From the NCBI GenBank assembly GCA_964453995.1, contig CAYVQC010000011.1, positions 1 to 64,000 on the forward strand: DNA of 64,000 nucleotides, read 5' to 3'. The notes below the pieces were generated by a model. It was given only the letters and a program-made list of their open reading frames with translations, was not told where the DNA came from and did no database searches. The stretch is from SKVR01 sp964453995 (GTDB lineage: Bacteria; Bacteroidota; Bacteroidia; Bacteroidales; UBA7960). This document shows positions 43,874 to 54,200 of this stretch, in pieces (positions within the stretch are counted from its first letter, which is position 1; the number at the start of each line of letters is the position of its first letter). The position numbers and the translations under genes were made by a program.

Positions 43874-43887
43874 CCTGCCCCTTTATT
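43856..43887 (+). terminator. Terminator overlapping the end of the Tudor-like gene
   Basis: Arms GGGCAGG (43859-43865) and CCTGCCC (43874-43880) with an 8-base loop holding the TAA stop, then CTTTATT. The left arm encodes the last residues before the stop. Confidence 0.75.
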
Positions 43888-43921
43888 GCTGTGTACCCAG
43901 AACTTAATAGGGTTTCGGGAA

Positions 43922-44677
43922 TTAGTCGTTGTTCATAAACCCCTGATCCTGCAGCACTTTTAAAAATACTTTGCTGAAATGGACATTATCCTTTTTGGTA
44001 TAACGTTTTTCGGTAAAGATGCGGGCCAGTGTGGGCAGCTGGTTTTCTTCAAGCAATTTCCTGGTTAGGGGAAGATTTTCCTTTTCCTGATATATCCTGT
44101 TAATATCGCTTTCGGTGTAATCGTTATATTTTTCATAATGTACTATTCCGCTTTCGGGCAGCCTCTCCACTTGTTCAGGATCTTCATCAGGATAGCCTAC
44201 AACGATTGTGGTAACAGGCACCACACCATCGGGCAGGTCAAAGAAATCCACCAGCTTATCGGCCTGGTAAGTAGTGGTTCCCAGGTAGCAAATGCCTAAA
44301 CCATAGGCTTCGGCTGCCACGGCAACATTTTGGGAAACCAGCAGAGCGTCAATGGCAGCAGTAAAGAACGAAAGGAAGTTGTCATAACCAGGCTCGGCCT
44401 CTCTCTGCCGACACCACTTGTTGAAGCGGTTGAAATCGGCACAAAAAGTCAGCAACACGGGTGCCTGTTCAACCATTTTTTGTCCAAAATGCAATTTGCA
44501 CAGCTCCTTCCGTTTTTCTTCATCTTTGGTTACAATAATACTGTAAACCTGCATATTACCGGTTGTTGAGGCACGGAATCCCGCTTCCAGGATGGTAGAA
44601 AGGATTTTGTCGTCAATGGGGTCTGACTTATACTTTCTGATGGTTTTATGATTCAGCAGGGTATCAATAGTTTGCAT
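43922..44677 (-). CDS. NfsA/FRP-type nitroreductase (FMN oxidoreductase)
   Basis: A 251-residue flavin oxidoreductase. It has the N-terminal H-K-T-I-R-K-Y-K motif that contacts FMN phosphate, the R-A-S-T-T-G-N-M-Q block, the central dimer-interface helix (S-F-F-T-A-A-I-D-A-L-L-V-S-Q-N-V-A-V-A-A-E-A-Y-G), the G-I-C-Y-L-G-T segment and V-V-G-Y-P-D near residue 170. The long C-terminal extension fits the NADPH-type subgroup. Substrates could be quinones, nitro compounds or flavin; not determined. Monocistronic, -7 box at 44706-44713 on the minus strand. Confidence 0.88.
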   Translation of the reverse strand: MQTIDTLLNHKTIRKYKSDPIDDKILSTILEAGFRASTTGNMQVYSIIVTKDEEKRKELCKLHFGQKMVEQAPVLLTFCADFNRFNKWCRQREAEPGYDNFLSFFTAAIDALLVSQNVAVAAEAYGLGICYLGTTTYQADKLVDFFDLPDGVVPVTTIVVGYPDEDPEQVERLPESGIVHYEKYNDYTESDINRIYQEKENLPLTRKLLEENQLPTLARIFTEKRYTKKDNVHFSKVFLKVLQDQGFMNND

Positions 44678-45101
44678 AATAACAATTTTAAGGGTTTTAA
44701 CGATGCAAACCTACAATTTTTCAGGGTATAAAAAAAGCCGTACCCCAGTGGAAAACAGGAATTCATCAACGGAAACAGTAGTGTCGGGTAAAATCATTGG
44801 TTGTTCCCTGAAATGCCAGTTGTTTGTGCTATCCCTACGGGATTAAGGACAGAGGGGTATACTATTTGTCTACGAACCTTTCACTCCTAACCGAGTCTAA
44901 AAACGATGTTGATAGGATGTTTAATCCCTTAAGGATGAAATGTTTATAGCATGCAGAAATGTTGTCCCAAATGAGTTCCATAGGAACGGAACATTCTAAC
45001 CGGACAACAATGGAACGAAAACATGAAAAGCTATAAATGCATGAGAATTAAAGAGGTTGCATGGGGCAGATTCATGTGGAGCATGCAGTGCCTAAAGATC
45101 G
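44678..45101. repeat. 424-base gene-free region with three short hairpin repeats
   Basis: Short dyads of the type seen scattered in Bacteroidota intergenic DNA: ATCCCTACGGGAT (44831-44843), ATCCCTTAAGGAT (44924-44936) and GTTCCATAGGAAC (44975-44987). The last is itself enclosed by GTTGTCC (44961-44967) and GGACAAC (45002-45008). No gene seen. Confidence 0.5.
44706..44713 (-). promoter_or_regulatory. -7 box for the nitroreductase gene
   Basis: The minus strand reads TAGGTTTG, matching TAnnTTTG, 28 bases upstream of the ATG. Confidence 0.5.
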
Positions 45102-46565
45102 CTAGGCAAGATCAGCATTATTTTCCGGTGCATCTTTGGGTTCGATGGTATTCTTTCGCGAGTGCCAAATATCAATGGCTACCAGTGCAGCCATAAACCC
45201 CCAAAACAAAACGGAAGCCTTGTCGGTATCAAGGAAATTATTGAGGAAACCATGGGTAAGATAGGTAACAAATCCAAGCGTTATGCCCAGAGAGAGCCAT
45301 CTTAGCTCCTTTGATTGTGCTCTTTTGATATTTCGCACACCTGTAATGATTATTCCCAATGCCATGGCCATGAACAGAAGCATTCCCGGCAGACCGGATT
45401 CCGACAATGGGCCCAGATATTCGCTGTGAGCATTGCCAAGGTCTCCAAAATTAGTTGTGATAATGGTACGATCCTGCGAAAGCTGGAAGGGAGCATACAC
45501 CAGCTGATAGGTGCCTGGCCCCCAACCCAATATGGGTCTTTCCTGGTACATGCGGTAAGCAGCACGCCAGCGGTTGATCCTTTCCAGGTTGCTGGCATCA
45601 GAAGATATATTGGTGATGGATCGGGCATGTTCCCTGAAATCGCCGGATGAATCCTGTCTGTTGCGCTCCAGGCTCATGATGATTTGATCCTGGAACAGGA
45701 AAGCCACTCCGGCAAACAGAATGATTCCTGCAATGATCAGTTTGTAGTTGATTTTTAGAACCAACACCCAAAATGCAGCAAATCCGGCCATAATGCTTAC
45801 CCAGGAAGCACGGCTGTAACTAAAGATGATCCCAATCACAAAAAAAATAAATATGATAAAGGAAAACCTGCGCCTCAATATACTATAGCCCCCATAAAAT
45901 GACATAATGATAAAGCTTGGCGCAATAAGCGCTATCACCGCGCTGTAGTTGGTATGATCATTGAAAAAGGGCCGCACGATCCACGTGCCCACCATGCGCT
46001 CAAAACCATAGGTGCTGTGCCTGATGGTAAAATACGCAATCATTACCGCAAGGGCGCTGGCAAACAACCATAAGAAAATCCTTATGTTCTCCGGTTTTTT
46101 AAAAAGCAGAATCAGCAAAAAATAAAAAGGCACCACAAACCAAAGACGGCTTATGAAATACTTGAATGAAACAAGAGGAATTTCGCTCGTAACAGTAGTT
46201 ACAAACATCCATACCAGGTTTAGGATAAGAAGGATGGTAAGGGGGTGGCGCAAAACATCACGGTCATACTTTTGCTCATAAAAAAGCTTCAGGAAAAACA
46301 GAGCCATAATGGCTACCAGCAGAGGTTCGGTGGGGATATTGACCGAAAAGCCCAGGCCTTCATGCATATACCTGAACGTAAAAGGAGTAACAAATACGAT
46401 GGCCAGCAGTAGTTTATCCAGCGAAAAGAATAAAAGCATGGTTACCAGCAATGCTGCCGGTAATGCCATGAACCAATACATCTCGTTTGCGATAAAAAAG
46501 ATGTTCAGGGCAATAAAGGCAAAACTTGCTCCGTAAAAAAGCTTTGTTTTGAATGGATCGGGCAC
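45102..46565 (-). CDS. O-antigen ligase / polymerase (Wzy/WaaL-type) membrane protein
   Basis: A 487-residue polytopic membrane protein with about 12 hydrophobic segments. The Wzy_C/O-antigen-ligase periplasmic signature is clear: R-P-I-L-G-W-G-P-G-T-Y, followed by G-N-A-H-S-E-Y-L-G-P-L-S-E-S-G-L-P-G. It either polymerises O units or joins polysaccharide to a lipid carrier; sequence alone does not decide. Last gene of a minus-strand trio with wzz (35-base gap) and wzx, so it works in a Wzx/Wzy-type polysaccharide export route. Confidence 0.85.
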   Translation of the reverse strand: MPDPFKTKLFYGASFAFIALNIFFIANEMYWFMALPAALLVTMLLFFSLDKLLLAIVFVTPFTFRYMHEGLGFSVNIPTEPLLVAIMALFFLKLFYEQKYDRDVLRHPLTILLILNLVWMFVTTVTSEIPLVSFKYFISRLWFVVPFYFLLILLFKKPENIRIFLWLFASALAVMIAYFTIRHSTYGFERMVGTWIVRPFFNDHTNYSAVIALIAPSFIIMSFYGGYSILRRRFSFIIFIFFVIGIIFSYSRASWVSIMAGFAAFWVLVLKINYKLIIAGIILFAGVAFLFQDQIIMSLERNRQDSSGDFREHARSITNISSDASNLERINRWRAAYRMYQERPILGWGPGTYQLVYAPFQLSQDRTIITTNFGDLGNAHSEYLGPLSESGLPGMLLFMAMALGIIITGVRNIKRAQSKELRWLSLGITLGFVTYLTHGFLNNFLDTDKASVLFWGFMAALVAIDIWHSRKNTIEPKDAPENNADLA

Positions 46566-46600
46566 GGCAGGCTGGGTTTATAACTACTTTTGGGATTGAA

Positions 46601-47626
46601 TTATTTGCGTGGTTTAATAAAGCCTTTGCTCACCAGGTTTTCATAAGTCATGATCGCCAAAATACCCATAACGCCGGCAGCGAATGTTGCCAGGAAAACA
46701 ATAAGCCAGCGAACAGGATAAACTTTCCTTTCGGCAACAAAGGCCTCATCAATAAGAAATTTGAAGGGGACAAAATTCTCCAGATCGGTCCGTGCCTCCT
46801 GCATAATTCTCTGAATACCTGAAAGACTGCGGCTAACCATATCCAGGTGGGCTTTTTGGGTCATAAAATTACCTCCATAGTTTTTCATGATATCCAGCCT
46901 GTCTTCAATGGCCCTGATGCCATCCCGGTTATTTTCAGAAAGGTCGATGGCCAGCTGGCGGGTGAGCATTTCGGCCTGGGCTTCATATTCATACAGTCCC
47001 ATTTGCATAAACTGCCTCAGCGAATCTTCGGTAAGTGCAATTTCCTGCTTTATATTTTCATACCGCTGCACAGCCACACGATAAGCCATAAGAGCACGCT
47101 CCTGCCGGATCTCATTTTGCAGTGTGTCGGCCAGGGCGGCAATCTCATTGGCAATGTCAGCAGCCATTACAGGATCTTTGTCCCTCACATTTATTTCCAC
47201 AGCACCATAGGGGGTACGACGCGAGGAAATGTTGCCGCTGTAAATCTCACGGAGGGTAGTATTGCGGTATTGTGCATCTTCAGGGATATCGTAATGATCG
47301 AACAGATCGAACCGTTCCACAATACGATCACGAATGGCTGTAGAACCGATAACCTGTAAAAGTCTTTCAGCATCATCTACATCACCGTATTCGAGAAAGT
47401 CGATATTCGACCCGAAAACTGCCCGGCTCAAACTGTTGGACTTGGCGGGAAACATCAAAACGCTGGATTCATATAGAGGTGTAATAAACCTTGGTGATGA
47501 GAACACCGCTGCAAGGATGGCTGCAGTTATACATACGATGACAAGTTGCTTCCACCAGCGAAGAAAGAACAGAAAAATATTGGTAGAATCAAAGGCACTG
47601 CCCACTCTGTTGTTTTCCATGTTCAT
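46601..47626 (-). CDS. Wzz-family polysaccharide chain-length determinant
   Basis: A 341-residue inner-membrane protein with two transmembrane helices (about 20-45 and 305-330) flanking a long periplasmic coiled-coil-rich region (about 180-285), the Wzz layout. The N-terminal part has the Wzz-type strand-helix (F-I-T-P-L-Y-E-S-S-V-L-M-F-P) and V-I-G-S-T-A-I-R-D-R-I. No C-terminal tyrosine-kinase domain. Sets chain length of polymer made by the neighbouring polymerase. It lies between wzx (141 bases upstream) and the ligase/polymerase gene. Confidence 0.85.
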   Translation of the reverse strand: MNMENNRVGSAFDSTNIFLFFLRWWKQLVIVCITAAILAAVFSSPRFITPLYESSVLMFPAKSNSLSRAVFGSNIDFLEYGDVDDAERLLQVIGSTAIRDRIVERFDLFDHYDIPEDAQYRNTTLREIYSGNISSRRTPYGAVEINVRDKDPVMAADIANEIAALADTLQNEIRQERALMAYRVAVQRYENIKQEIALTEDSLRQFMQMGLYEYEAQAEMLTRQLAIDLSENNRDGIRAIEDRLDIMKNYGGNFMTQKAHLDMVSRSLSGIQRIMQEARTDLENFVPFKFLIDEAFVAERKVYPVRWLIVFLATFAAGVMGILAIMTYENLVSKGFIKPRK

Positions 47627-47767
47627 TTAGTTGAAGTTGATGAAGTTAAATAAAAAAAACAATATTTTAATAACACAAAAGCCCCGGGTTTATTATACCC
47701 GTAAACCGAGTTTTTGTAAAAGTGCCCAAAGATAATTAAAAAAGGATTTATTCAGGTGGGTAATCTA

Positions 47768-49255
47768 TCAATGGTTATCGCCATATTTGAGGACGTGAAA
47801 CAAATTGCGCGGGCTGAGCAGCCTTATGAGCATGGAGAACAATACAGCCGCAACAATCATGATTCCTGCATTGATATGCCAGGAAAAACCAAACCCTCGG
47901 GAGTAATACCCCAGAGCCACCACCCCGGGGATAAAAACCACAAGCTTTGCCAAAAACAGGTAGTTTTTCCTGAAACGAAACATATGGCATACCAGCAGCA
48001 CCTGTATCAAGGCAATGCTAAACTGGGTAAAAAGAGTTGCAACTGCCGATCCTGTGGCCTGGTAATGGGGTATTAGCAGCAGGTTCAGGCCGATATTCAC
48101 AAGCATTCCGGTAAGGGCTATAAAATTGAGGTATTTAAGACTACCATTGGCGGTAAGCAATGTGCTGAAAATATACATAGTGGAAATAGCGCAGAAACTG
48201 ATCATCAGCAAACCAAAAACTCGCGAACTGTGTATTATGCGATACTCAAACATTTGAACACTTTCTCCTTCGTGAATAGAATAAAGCAGTCGCATAAATT
48301 CTTCCGAATAAAAAAAAGAAACCACTGCAATAATAACGGCCGGTGTTATAATCAGTGTATAGGAAAGCTTGATGAGCTCCTCTATGGATTCATTTTGCTT
48401 GATCATGCGGGCAAAAATGGGCAGGAGCAATACGGCAAAAAGGTAAGCAATCATATTGGAAGCATCAAGCAGCCTGTAGGCAGAGGCATATATACCGGAA
48501 TACCATGCCCCCTGGCTTCCGAGCATGCGCTCAAGCATTACACTGTCAATACGGCTGTAAAATGTCATCAGCAATACCAGCAATGCAAATGGCAGGCTCT
48601 GGCGAATGATCATCAGGAAAAAAGGAAAACTCCAGGTAAGCTGCCGTATTCGTGTGTGTGCTTTCCTGAAAACAATCACTGAAGTAATCAGTACGGTAAT
48701 GGTGAGAGACACCGTTTGGGCATATACAAAATATTCAATCTTGAAGTCTTTTACGATATTGCCCCAGAGTAGCACGCCGCAAATAAGAATCATAAAACTC
48801 CTGTCAAGAATAGAAATGATACTGTCGGTTTTGAACAGGTGCAGTGCACTTAGATTGGACCTAAGGTAAAGGATGAAGCTTATCAGGAACTGATTGAGAG
48901 CCAAAAAAGCCAAAATGATGAGTTGCTGCCGGGAATACTGAATAAAAAAAGCTCCACCGAAGGTAAAAATCAGATATACAACAAATAAAATTATTTTGAG
49001 TGCAATAATATTGGAGAGATGCTTGCGCAGCAGGTGGTTGTTTTGTGCAATATTTTTATTGTTGAAGGTAGTGATCCCAAAATCCAGCAGGATATAAAAC
49101 AAAAAGGAAAAATTGAAAACAGCAAAATAAAAACCATAATCTGCGGCCCCCACCGTATTTTGTACTGTACGGTCAATCCCGAAAATCCAGAATGGCTTTA
49201 TCAATAAATTTAAAACCAGCAATAATGCCAGGTTTCGTAAAAACTTTCGCTGCAT
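47768..49255 (-). CDS. Wzx-type oligosaccharide flippase (MATE/RfbX superfamily)
   Basis: A 495-residue protein with about 12-14 hydrophobic segments and the RfbX/Wzx pattern (N-T-V-G-A-A-D-Y-G-F-Y-F-A-V-F-N-F and the G-F-G/G-I-T-T motif near residue 60). It moves lipid-linked sugar units across the inner membrane. First gene of the minus-strand wzx-wzz-ligase/polymerase unit. No glycosyltransferases are found in this window, so the sugar synthesis genes must lie elsewhere or be shared. Confidence 0.82.
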   Translation of the reverse strand: MQRKFLRNLALLLVLNLLIKPFWIFGIDRTVQNTVGAADYGFYFAVFNFSFLFYILLDFGITTFNNKNIAQNNHLLRKHLSNIIALKIILFVVYLIFTFGGAFFIQYSRQQLIILAFLALNQFLISFILYLRSNLSALHLFKTDSIISILDRSFMILICGVLLWGNIVKDFKIEYFVYAQTVSLTITVLITSVIVFRKAHTRIRQLTWSFPFFLMIIRQSLPFALLVLLMTFYSRIDSVMLERMLGSQGAWYSGIYASAYRLLDASNMIAYLFAVLLLPIFARMIKQNESIEELIKLSYTLIITPAVIIAVVSFFYSEEFMRLLYSIHEGESVQMFEYRIIHSSRVFGLLMISFCAISTMYIFSTLLTANGSLKYLNFIALTGMLVNIGLNLLLIPHYQATGSAVATLFTQFSIALIQVLLVCHMFRFRKNYLFLAKLVVFIPGVVALGYYSRGFGFSWHINAGIMIVAAVLFSMLIRLLSPRNLFHVLKYGDNH

Positions 49256-49310
49256 TAAATTTTTGTGTGTGGCAAACCTGCCTCTCCCGTCGAAATGATC
49301 TTGTCCTGTC

Positions 49311-49318
49311 CAAAATTA
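49311..49318 (-). promoter_or_regulatory. -7 box for wzx-wzz-ligase unit
   Basis: The minus strand reads TAATTTTG, matching TAnnTTTG, about 55 bases before the wzx ATG. Confidence 0.5.
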
Positions 49319-49433
49319 TAAACTTTTATTTTCATAGTTGCCATTGTATCAAAAAAAACAATAGATATTTAAATGCTATTCTTTTTTGTCATTGCACTGC
49401 CCTACCCTTCTTTCCTGCATCGCCAAAAAAGAG

Positions 49434-49441
49434 TACCTTTG
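49434..49441 (+). promoter_or_regulatory. -7 box for the DUF2027-Smr gene
   Basis: TACCTTTG, matching TAnnTTTG, about 210 bases before the ATG at 49653. Confidence 0.45.
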
Positions 49442-49652
49442 CCTTTGATCCGGGTGTGCAACGGCAAAGCCGCATTATCTGCAACCTTTTTTGTTACTGA
49501 ATAATACAGCAGTAACAAAACCCGAATCTGTTGCCTGATCAGCCCATGGCAGATCGCTGCCAGCCGGCAACCGGAAAATGATCCTGGCAACAGGAAAACA
49601 AGACCTGCAAAAGGTATCAGAGAAAAACCTAAATAATATAAAACAAGAGACT

Positions 49653-50750
49653 ATGAACTTCAAATTAGGAGACAGGGTAAGTTTCCTCAACGATAAAGGT
49701 GGTGGGATAGTAACAAAAATTGTTGATGAAAATCTTGTTCATGTTACCATAGAAGATGGATTTGAGATTCCGGTACTTACCCGGGAATTGATAAAAACCG
49801 GTACTGCCGAGATGGCAGATGAAATCAGCAGGGCCCATCAGAACATTATTGCTTCGCGGCAGGAGAGCACATACAGTGAAGATATGCTGCCCCTTTACCT
49901 ATCGCACAATGACCCGGCCCAAAGGCCCGATGGATTGTATTTTTGCTTTATTCCTGAGATACAAGAAAATCCGCTGTCGGGATCGCTCGAGATCCATTTG
50001 ATCAATCATACCCAATGGCACAACATCTTCAGCCTTTTTCTCAATCATTCAGGCGATTACCATGGCACAGAGTATGGCTTTATAGAACCTGAATCGCGGC
50101 TTCATCTGGCTACCATAGGCAGGTCGGAGATAGAAAAGTGGGCCAATGCCCTGTGGCAATGCGCTTTTTTCAAGGAAGATAAATGCAGGCCCTTGCCCCC
50201 TTTCAGTGGTTTGGTAAGCTTCAGACCCATTAAACTATACAACGAAGAGAGTTTCCAGTTTGAGAGCCTGTTGCGCAAAAAGGCATTTATGATCAAAGTA
50301 GTACTGGAGACAGAGCTTTCTGCCCGTCCTCTGGTGGAAGAGAAAAGCAACCGGGAAAACCTCCGTTCATGGGAAGAGAAGCTAAGCCCGGGCGCAAAAA
50401 CCGGTGCCCAACTACTGAAAAAAACCCCGCAATCCTTCCTGGAGAAGCACAAGATCGATGATAAGATTGCTGAAATAGACCTTCATATTGGCGAGCTGGT
50501 AGACAATTTCACCAACCTGGAGAAGAACGACCTGCTGAACATCCAGCTGGAGTATTTCCGCAAATGCCTTGCCCAGGCGCAAAAAGAGAAACTTACAAAG
50601 GTAATTTTTATACATGGTGTGGGTAATGGTATCCTTAAGAGTGAAATCAATAAACAACTCGACAAAACGGAAGGAATAAGTTACTACGATGCTCCCTACG
50701 CCCGCTATGGGATGGGGGCCACCGAGGTGCATTTTTACCGCAACAAATGA
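49653..50750 (+). CDS. DUF2027 / Smr-domain protein (MutS2-type endonuclease domain)
   Basis: A 365-residue protein starting at M-N-F-K-L-G-D-R-V-S-F-L; the longer frame from 49578 is not needed. The N-terminal module is a Tudor-like barrel (DUF2027, G-D-R-V-S-F-L-N-D-K-G-G-G-I-V-T-K) and the central region a beta domain (about 90-215). The C-terminal Smr domain (about 280-365) carries D-L-H-I-G-E-L and the I-H-G-V-G-N-G-I-L-K motif plus an end like Y-G-x-G-A-T-E-V-H-F. Smr domains cut or bind nucleic acid, classically in MutS2. Bacteroidota proteins of this type are cytosolic. rnpB follows 13 bases after its stop codon. Confidence 0.88.
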   Translation: MNFKLGDRVSFLNDKGGGIVTKIVDENLVHVTIEDGFEIPVLTRELIKTGTAEMADEISRAHQNIIASRQESTYSEDMLPLYLSHNDPAQRPDGLYFCFIPEIQENPLSGSLEIHLINHTQWHNIFSLFLNHSGDYHGTEYGFIEPESRLHLATIGRSEIEKWANALWQCAFFKEDKCRPLPPFSGLVSFRPIKLYNEESFQFESLLRKKAFMIKVVLETELSARPLVEEKSNRENLRSWEEKLSPGAKTGAQLLKKTPQSFLEKHKIDDKIAEIDLHIGELVDNFTNLEKNDLLNIQLEYFRKCLAQAQKEKLTKVIFIHGVGNGILKSEINKQLDKTEGISYYDAPYARYGMGATEVHFYRNK

Positions 50751-50763
50751 AGCACATATATAA

Positions 50764-51134
50764 AGGCAGGCTTTCCTGTCGCTGCATCCCACGGCGGGTG
50801 TAGAGGAAAGTCCGGGCAACACAGGGCAGCATACTTCCTAACGGGAAGCTGCTTCTTTGCCATGGCAAAGGAGCAAGAGCAAGTGCCACAGAAAAGAACC
50901 GCCCCGCCTGGCGGGGTAAGGGTGAAAACGTGAGGTAAGAGCTCACGACCCGTGCAGGCGACTGTGCGGGTGGGTAAACCTTATGCGTTGAAAGACCAAA
51001 TATACCGGGGCTTGAGGGCGGCCCGTCCAATCCCGGAGGGTAGGTCGTTGGAGGGCAGGTGTGAACCTGTTCCCAGATAAATGACAGGAATCCCGCTTTA
51101 GCGGGGTTACAGAACCCGGCTTACAAGCCTGCCT
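50764..51134 (+). ncRNA. rnpB: RNase P RNA (type A)
   Basis: The catalytic RNA subunit of ribonuclease P, which trims tRNA 5' ends. The conserved core is visible: GAGGAAAGTCCGGGC near the 5' end, the matching ACAGAACCCGGCTTAC near the 3' end, and the AGGCAGGCTT (50764-50773) / AAGCCTGCCT (51125-51134) terminal helix. About 371 bases, normal for Bacteroidota. A T-run (51135-51140) follows. It starts 13 bases after the DUF2027-Smr stop. Confidence 0.97.
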
Positions 51135-51297
51135 TTTTTTACTTTCCCCACCAAATAATATTTCACTTTGCACGTTTTATCAAGCAAAACACGTCTTACA
51201 GAGGCCCCGAAATTGTTGAAAAATAGCTCTAATTGTTAATAAGCCACGCCTGCAGCATCAACATTTATTTCGTAATTTCGCCCAAAATATTCATTTT

Positions 51298-54200
51298 ATG
51301 AACAGAAATATTCTCAAGTCCCTGAGCTTTTTGGTTCTTTTTTTCCCTATTGTTGTGCTGGCACAAAAAACCGTTGTTTATGAAAACCCCATGGCCGATT
51401 ACAAACTGGCCCTGGAGCTTTTCAATAAAGGGAAATACGGCGCAGCACGTGATCTTTTCAGCAAAACCATTGAACGAATCTCGGACGAAGAGTCCAAGAT
51501 CAGGATCAATTCGCAATATTACAGGGCTATTTGTGCCCTGGAGTTATTCAACCCCGATGCCGAAAAACTGCTCACCGATTTTATTTTCAACTACCCTACC
51601 CACTCCTTACAGAGCATTGCCAGTTTCCAGATGGGAAACCTGCAGTACAGGAAACGCAACTACGAAGAAGCACTGCATTGGTTTAGCCGTGTGGAGCTAT
51701 ATGATCTGGATGCCGAACAAAGAGTAGAATTACAGTTCAAGACCGGGTACAGTCATTTCATGAATGAGGATTATCAGCAGGCCAAACACTACTTTTTCGA
51801 TATACGCAACCCCGAATCAGTTTATTATCCGCCGGCAACCTACTACTATGGCCATATTTCATACAGCGAAGAGAATTATGAAACTGCCCTGATGTATTTT
51901 CAAAGACTGAATGATGATGAAAATTTTGGCCCCATTGTGCCTTACTACATCACGCATATCTACTTCCTTCAGGAAAAATACGATGAACTGATTGAGTTTG
52001 CACCACCACTGCTGGAGCAGGCCAGTACCCGCAGGGCAGCAGAAATTTCAAGGATGATTGGCGAAGCCTATTACAACATGGGTGAGTTTGCCCAATCCAT
52101 TCCTTACCTGGAGCAATACCACAGCCAGACAAGACAAAGTATTACCCGGGAAGAACACTACCAGCTGGGCTTTGCATACTATAAGGCCAATGAATTTGAA
52201 AAAGCTGTAACCAGCTTTGAGAAAGTAACCAATGCCGAAGATACCCTGGCACAAAATGCCTTGTACCATCTTGCTGATGCATATCTGGAAACCGATCAGC
52301 GAAGATCGGCGCGCAATGCGTTCATGTCGGCTCACCGCATGGAATTCATTCCTGAAATCACGGAAAACTCCCTGTTCAACTACGCAAAGCTTTCTTTTGA
52401 GCTTTCCATGAATCCTTTTAATGAAGCAATTCTCTCTTTCCAGAAGTACGTTGAAAATTATCCCAACTCCCCAAGGATTGATGAGGCCTACAAACATCTT
52501 ATAGATCTGTACCTTACCACCCGAAATTATAAGGATGCCCTCACCAGTATGGAAGCCATTACCCTCAACACACCTGTATTAAAGTCTGCCTACCAGCGTG
52601 TAGCCTACTACAGGGGTATTGAGCTTTTTAACAATGGCGACTTCCCCGGATCGATTGAGCATTTCGAAAAATCCCTACGCCACCCCGAGAACAGAACCAT
52701 TAGGGCACAGTCAATCTTCTGGCAGGGAGAGGCACAGTTCAGACTCGAGCAATATGAGCAATCCATTGAAACCCTGGCGCGTTTTCAGTTGCTTCAGGGA
52801 GCATTTAGCCTTCCTGAATTTAACAAAGCCCACTACACTATAGGCTATGCCAACTTTAAACTACAGAACTACCCCCAGGCCATTACCGCTTTCAGGAAAT
52901 TTGTACAGGAGCGAAATCTTGACCCAAACCTGCAAAACGATGCCTTTTTGCGCATTGCCGATAGCTACTTTGTTACCAAAGACTACAATGCGGCCATAGA
53001 ATTTTACGACAGGGCCATAGCACTGCAAAAGCACGATACCGATTATGCCATTTTCCAAAAGGCTGTAGCCATGGGTGTTACGGCAAGATTTGACAGCAAA
53101 ATCAATACCTTGCAGGAATTATTGCGCAACTACCCCAATACATCCTATGCCGACAATGCCCGCTATGAACTTGGCAATACCTACGTAATCCAGGACAACA
53201 ATGCCAGGGCACTTCAATATTACAACGAACTCATCACCAGGCACCCCAACTCAAGCTATGTGAAAAGTGCCATGCTCAAAACCGGCTTGATTCACTTTAA
53301 TCAAAATGAAGATGAAAGGGCACTGGCCATCTTCCGCAGTATTGCAGAGAAATATCCCGGCACTCCAGAAGCACAGGAAGCATTGGTAAGCCTGAGAAAC
53401 ATTTACATCGCCCTGGACCAGGTTGATCAATACGTTACTTTTACCGAAGAAATGGGGCTGGCCAATGTAACCAAAGCCCAACAGGATTCCCTTACCTATA
53501 TTGCAGCAGAAAACCGATACATGCAGGGCGATTGCACCAACGCTTCCCAAAGTTTTGAAGCCTACCTGGAAAAATTTCCTGATGGTATTTTTGCTCTCAA
53601 TGCTCATTTTTACAAAGCAGAATGCGACTTCCGCTCCGAGGAGCTTCAAAAAGCACTGGCCTCTTACCAGTTTGTACTCACTAAGCCCAAATCAAAATTT
53701 TCTGAAAATGCTGCTTTACGCGCTGCACAGATCAATTTTGGATTGAACCAGTACCAGGCAGCCCTGGAAAACTACCAGCTTCTGGAAGAAATTGCCGAGT
53801 TTCCCAGCAACCTGCAGGAAGCCAAAACCGGACAGATGAGGGCTTTGGATAAATTGCAGCGCCATGAGCAAACCATTGAGGCAGCCAACCGGGTATTGGA
53901 GAATGATAAAATTTCGAGAGAACTCAGACAAGAGGCTAATCTACTTATTGCAGGAGCTGCCCTGAGCCAGAATAATCTGGATATGGCAAAACAATACTAC
54001 ACTGAAACCAACCAGATCGCCGAAAACCACATGGCTGCAGAAGCCAAATATCACCTTGCGCTCATTGAGTTCAGGAAAGGAAATTACCAGGAATGCGAGA
54101 AACTCATTTTCGAATACATCGATGTGCTGGCGGCTTATGATTACTGGCTGGCGAGGATCTTCATCCTGCTTGCCGACAACTACCTGGTTCAGGATAATAT

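Larger units (their letters stand above)
49256..49652. other. 397-base divergent intergenic region, wzx / DUF2027-Smr
   Basis: No gene seen. It holds the wzx -7 box (49311-49318) and the Smr gene -7 box (49434-49441), giving leaders of roughly 50 and 205 bases. Confidence 0.6.

Noticed and set aside
47640..47767. Hairpin-like GGTTTA...TAAACC between wzz and wzx
   Set aside because: Two weak alternative stems, no convincing T-run; probably chance.
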